From Craspedostauros australis (lineage: Eukaryota > Bacillariophyta > Bacillariophyceae > Mastogloiales > Achnanthaceae), in NCBI GenBank assembly GCA_026770025.1, contig JAMXDE010000083.1, positions 24,070-88,069 of the forward strand: a stretch of 64,000 nt of DNA. Reading direction: 5' to 3'. The position numbers and the translations under genes are program-made. Under the pieces are notes generated by a model that was not told where the DNA came from, made no database searches, and worked only from the letters and a program-made list of their open reading frames with translations. Shown here piece after piece: positions 59,401-64,000 of the stretch. Position 1 is the stretch's first letter; each line of letters opens with the position of its first letter.

Positions 59401-62400
59401 ATTGCACCTGGACGACCATTCGCTCCAGATCGCATCACACCCATCGGTCACTCCCACCTGAACGAGAATCCGCTCCAGATCGCATCACACCCATCGGTCT
59501 CTCGCACCTGAACGACCATCCGCTCCAGAGCGCATCACACCCAATGGTCGGTTGCACCTGGACAAGTATCCGCTTCAGATCGCATCACACCCATCGGTCT
59601 CTCGCACCTGAACGACCATCCGCTCCAGATCGCATCACACCCATCGGTCACTCCCACCTGAACGAGAATCCGCTCCAGATCGCATCACACCCATCGGTCA
59701 CTCCCACCTGAACGAGAATCCGCTCCAGATCGCATCACACCCATCGGTCTCTCGCACCTGAACGAGAATCCGCTCCAGATCGCAACACACCCATTCATTG
59801 ATTGCACCTGGACGACCATTCGCTCCAGATCGCATCACACCCATCGGTCACTCCCACCTGAACGAGAATCCGCTTCAGATCGCATCACACCCATCGGTCT
59901 CTCGCACCTGAACGACCATCCGCTCCAGATCGCATCACACCCAATGGTCGGTTGCACCTGAACGACCATCCGCTCCAGATCGCATCACACCCATCGGTCA
60001 CTCCCACCTGAACGAGAATCCGCTCCAGATCGCATCACACCCATCGGTCTCTCGCACCTGAACGACCATCCGCTCCAGATCACATCACACCCATCGGTCT
60101 CTCCCATCTGAACGAGTATCCGCTCCAGATCGCATCACACCCAATGGTCGATTGCACCTGGACGAGAATCCGCTCCAGATCGCAACACACCCATTGGTCG
60201 ATTGCACCTGGACGACCATCCGCTCCAGATCGCATCACACCCATTGGTCGATTGCACCTGAACGACCATCCGCTCCAGATCACATCACACCCAATGGTCG
60301 ATTGCACCTGGACGAGAATCCGCTCCAGATCGCAACACACCCATTCGTTGATTGCACCTGGACGAGAATCCGCTCCAGATCGCATCACACCCATTGGTCG
60401 ATTGCACCTGGACGACCATCCGCTCCAGATCGCATCACACCCATTGGTCAATTGCACCTGGACGACCATCCGCTCCAGAGCGCATCACACCCATCGGTCT
60501 CTCGCACCTGAACGACCATCCGCTCCAGATCACATCACACCCATCGGTCTCTCGCATCTGAACGACCATCCGCTCCAGATCGCATCACACCCAATGGTCG
60601 GTTGCACCTGAACGACCATCCGCTCCAGGTCGCATCACACCCCATCGGTCACTCCCACCTGAACGAGAATCCGCTCCAGATCGCATCACACCCATTGGTC
60701 TCTCCCATCTCAACGACCATCCGCTCCAGATCGCATCACACCCAATGGTCGGTTGCACCTGGACGACCATCCGCTCCAGATCGCATCACACCCATTGGTT
60801 GATTGCACTGGACGACCATCCGCTCCAGATCGCATCACACCCAATGGTCAATTGCACCTGGACAAGTATCCGCTCCAGATCGCATCACACCCATTGGTCT
60901 CTCGCACCTGGACGACCATCTGCTCCAGATCGCATCACACCCATCGGTCTCTCCCATCTGAACGAGTATCCGCTCCAGATCGCATCACACCCAATGGTCG
61001 ATTGCACCTGGACGAGAATCCGCTCCAGATCGCAACACACCCATTGGTCGATTGCACCTGGACGACCATCCGCTCCAGATCGCATCACACCCATCGGTCA
61101 CTCCACCTGAACGAGAATCCGCTCCAGATCGCATCACACCCATCGGTCTCTCGCACCTGGACGACCATCCGCTCCAGATCACATCACACCCATCGGTCTC
61201 TCCCATCTGAACGAGTATCCGCTCCAGATCGCATCACACCCAATGCTCGATTGCACCTGGACGAGAATCCGCTCCAGATCGCAACACACCCATTGGTCGA
61301 TTGCACCTGGACGAGAATCCGCTCCAGATCGCATCACACCCCATGGTCAATTGCACCTGGACAAGTATCCGCTCCAGATCGCATCACACCCATTGGTCTC
61401 TCGCACCCTGAACGACCATCTGCTCCAGATCGCATCACACCCATCGGTCTCTCGCATCTGAACGAGTATCCGCTCCAGATCGCAACACACACCCATTCGT
61501 TGATTGCACCTGGACGACCATCCGCTCCAGATCGCATCACACCCAATGGTCGATTGCACCTGGACGAGAATCCGCTCCAGATTGCATCACACCCATTGGT
61601 CGATTGCACCCTGGACGACCATCCGCTCCAGATCGCATCACACCCATCGGTCACTCCCACCTGAACGAGAATCCGCTCCAGATCGCATCACACCCATCGG
61701 TCTCTCGCACCTGAACGACCATCCGCTCCAGATCACATCACACCCATCGGTCTCTCCCTATCTGAACGAGTATCCGCTCCAGATCGCATCACACCCATCG
61801 GTCACTCCCACCTGAACGAGAATCCGCTCCAGATCGCATCACACCCATCAGTCTCTCGCACCTGAACGACCATCCGCTCCAGATCACATCACACCCATCG
61901 GTCTCTCCCATCTGAACGAGTATCCGCTCCAGATCGCATCACACCCAATGCTCGATTGCACCTGGACGAGAATCCGCTCCAGATCGCAACACACCCATTG
62001 GTCGATTGCACCTGGACGACCATCCGCTCCAGATCGCATCACACCCAATGGTCAATTGCACCTGGACAAGTATCCGCTCCAGATCGCATCACACCCATTG
62101 GTCTCTCGCACCTGGACGACCATCTGCTCCAGATCGCATCACACCCATCGGTCTCTCGCATCTGAACGAGAATCCGCTCCAGATCACATCACACCCATCG
62201 GTCTCTCCCATCTGAACGAGTATCCGCTCCAGATCGCATCACACCCAATGCTCGATTGCACCTGGAAGAGAATCCGCTCCAGATCGCATCACACCCAATG
62301 GTCAATTGCACCTGGACGACCATCCGCTCCAGATCGCATCACACCCATTGGTCTCTCGCACCTGGACGACCATCTGCTCCAGATCGCATCACACCCATTG

Positions 62401-62870
62401 GTCTCTACCATCTCAACGAGAATCCGCTCCAGATCGCATCACACCCATTGGCCAATTGCACCTGGACGACCATCCAGTCAAGATCGCATCACACCCATTG
62501 GTCGATTGCACCTGGACGAGAATCCGCTCCAGATCGCATCACACCCATTGGTCGATTGCACCTGGACGACCATTCCGCCTCCAGATCGCATCAACACACC
62601 CATTGGTCTCTCGCATCTGAACACCCATCCGCTCCAGATCGCATCACACCCAATGGTCTCTCGCACCTGGACGACCATCCGCTCCACATCACATCACACC
62701 CATCGGTCTCTCCCACCTGAACGAGAATCCGCTCCAGATCACATCACACCCATCGGTCTCTCGCGTCTCAACGCCATCCGCTCCAGATTGAATCACATCC
62801 ATAGGTCTCTCGCATCTGAACGCCTATCCACTCCAGATCACATCACATCCATCAGGCTCTTGCATCTGCA
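53430..62870. repeat. 50-bp satellite array, about 188 units, with higher-order structure
   Basis: Head-to-tail 50-bp units with a constant core (CCGCTCCAGATCGCATCACA) and two variable boxes. One box is ACGACCATCC, ACGAGAATCC or ACGAGTATCC. The other is CAATGGTCGG, CATTGGTCGA, CATCGGTCTC or CATCGGTCAC. A run of about 13 units near 54110-54750 recurs 1,050 bp later, and part recurs again about 3.5 kb later (near 58,100). Single-base insertions reset the register at a few places (for example near 57938, 58840, 61400). Units decay from about 62570 to 62870. The period is not a multiple of three, and the rarity of stops leaves overlapping frames open; none is treated as coding. Confidence 0.96.
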
Positions 62871-62879
62871 TCCACCATT

Positions 62880-64000
62880 CATCGCATGCATGTTTTGATG
62901 CACCACACTTTTGTCAAATCAATAGCACTTGCTGTCACGTTTTGGCACTCCAGTGTGAGACTTGTTAGCTTGGACAGTTCAGTCCAGAGCAACATTGCAT
63001 TAGATCCAAGAAGCGCTTATCATGCTATGTGTCAGCGGCAGGATCATTCGAAAAGAACATGAAGTGTGACATGCGAACACCTCCACTGGCGATGTATAAG
63101 AATATTGAATTTAATTTAAATTGACTTTAAATGTAACATCATTCCCGATGATAACATGAGGTGTGCTCCCCAAAACTATGGAGGGGCATCATACAGCTGT
63201 CACTTCGTCATCCCAAGATGATGTGTGCCATCAAGTCATTCCTTCCACTACTTGCCACATTGTCTCCATATACCCTAAACATAGCCACCCGTGACAAGCA
63301 TGCCACATTATATCGCCATGCAATGCACATTGTCAGTCCCACAGTTGAAAACCAATATGTTTGGCAAGGAAGGTCGATCCGGAGGTGGCTGCTGTGCTGG
63401 ATCATATCTCTTGCTCGCAACCATGTCAGTTCTCCTCATGCAGCACACCCCAGAACCTGATGTATTGAGGACACCCTGATGTATCCCAAATTGCTCCAAG
63501 TTGCATCTCTGCAATTCAATCCATCCTGATGCTGGTGCCATTGTTCAGTTGTCTGTCATGTCAATAACATGCATTTGCTGCATTTGATCGATTGCCACCT
63601 CTTCCATTCAATAAATCTAATCCGCACTTCTCCATCCCATTCGTGGCTTGATGCTTCACATAGCTTGCATGGGTGGGTTGCAATGTGATGGATGTTCATA
63701 TGCACCACCACCACAGAAAAAGTCATGTGATAGGTGCTTCATCATCCCTTGGAAACCGATTGGTCCTCCGCTTGTTCCTTTCTGTCAATACTTTCCGCGC
63801 CAGCCTTTCAACCTCAAACTTCGTAGGAACCTCCACTTTATTCCTTTGATGCGTCTGCTCATCCATAGTTGTTGGAATGTCAATGTGGAGGTGGGTTGTC
63901 TGGCGGGCGCGGGCGAGAGTGTCCTTGCAGAGGAGCACGTCCTACCGGGCTATAATTATTGGGGAGCAAGTGTCATTTCATCGTCAGTCCAAGCTGCAAA
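62880..64000. other. Right edge of the window, no confident gene
   Basis: Short frames only. A 71-codon minus frame (63723-63938) contains a basic helical end (MDEQTHQRNKVEVPTKFEVE then RLARKVLTERNKRRTNRF) that could be a first exon, but no continuation was found. An AT-rich block lies at 63090-63140. A sequence resembling the arm of the 20.7-22.7 kb insert (GCGAACACCTCCACTGG) occurs near 63074. Confidence 0.35.

Noticed and set aside
53430-62870. CRISPR-like repeat-spacer arrangement
   Set aside because: Units are contiguous with no unique spacers, variation is limited to a few alternative boxes, and the genome is eukaryotic.
53430-62900. Many long open frames on both strands (up to about 316 codons) rich in His/Pro/Ser
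   Set aside because: They come from a 50-bp satellite whose units lack stop codons. All frames are open in rotation, starts recur once per unit, and there is no splice or codon signal.

Overview
The window is nuclear DNA of a eukaryotic alga. A pennate diatom is the best guess. The genes have short introns (about 100-440 bp) with GTAAGT/GTGAGT donors and clean AG acceptors. They include a receptor-type nucleotide cyclase fused to a phosphodiesterase, an architecture known from stramenopiles. Gene islands alternate with transposons and long satellite arrays. Species assignment is inference.

Layout. 1-0.5 kb: 3' end of a PIG-W/GWT1-like GPI-anchor acyltransferase (+). 0.9-5.6 kb: five-exon transmembrane cyclase/phosphodiesterase receptor (-). 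6-11 kb: mostly unassigned DNA. 11.0-20.6 kb: two tandem dihydroflavonol-reductase-like genes (-). The single intron of the upstream gene has been expanded to 6.3 kb by a 6,042-bp DNA transposon with long inverted ends and a CTAT target duplication. 20.7-22.7 kb: inverted-repeat-bounded insertion without a gene. 23.2-29.6 kb: compact housekeeping island with a small membrane protein (+), a YbaK-domain protein (-), MAK16 (-), a small conserved-looking protein (+) and a VRF-motif protein (-). 31.4-39.7 kb: PIF/Harbinger transposase (-) and a divergent second ORF (+), with three families of tandem repeats between them. 40.7-43.2 kb: 65-bp satellite. 43.4-47.3 kb: defective element with about 250-bp inverted ends. 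47.8-52.6 kb: three-exon piggyBac-like transposase of about 1,482 aa that appears to carry a YqaJ-type PD-(D/E)XK nuclease inside its DDE core. 53.4-62.9 kb: 50-bp satellite. 62.9-64 kb: nothing assigned.

The most unusual item is the piggyBac-like protein. Its aspartates D1 and D2 lie in the first 380 residues. A nuclease-like domain occupies roughly residues 585-980. The KGGSD motif (D3) and a cysteine-rich tail follow. The neighbouring defective element has lost the DDE segments but keeps degenerate nuclease and cysteine-rich segments. The second most unusual item is the reductase gene whose reading frame remains intact although a full transposon sits in its intron.

The host genes share no evident pathway. 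The mobile and satellite parts account for well over half of the window. All exon joins were made by eye from splice consensus, frame and paralogue comparison. Domain calls rest on recognised motifs, not on searches.
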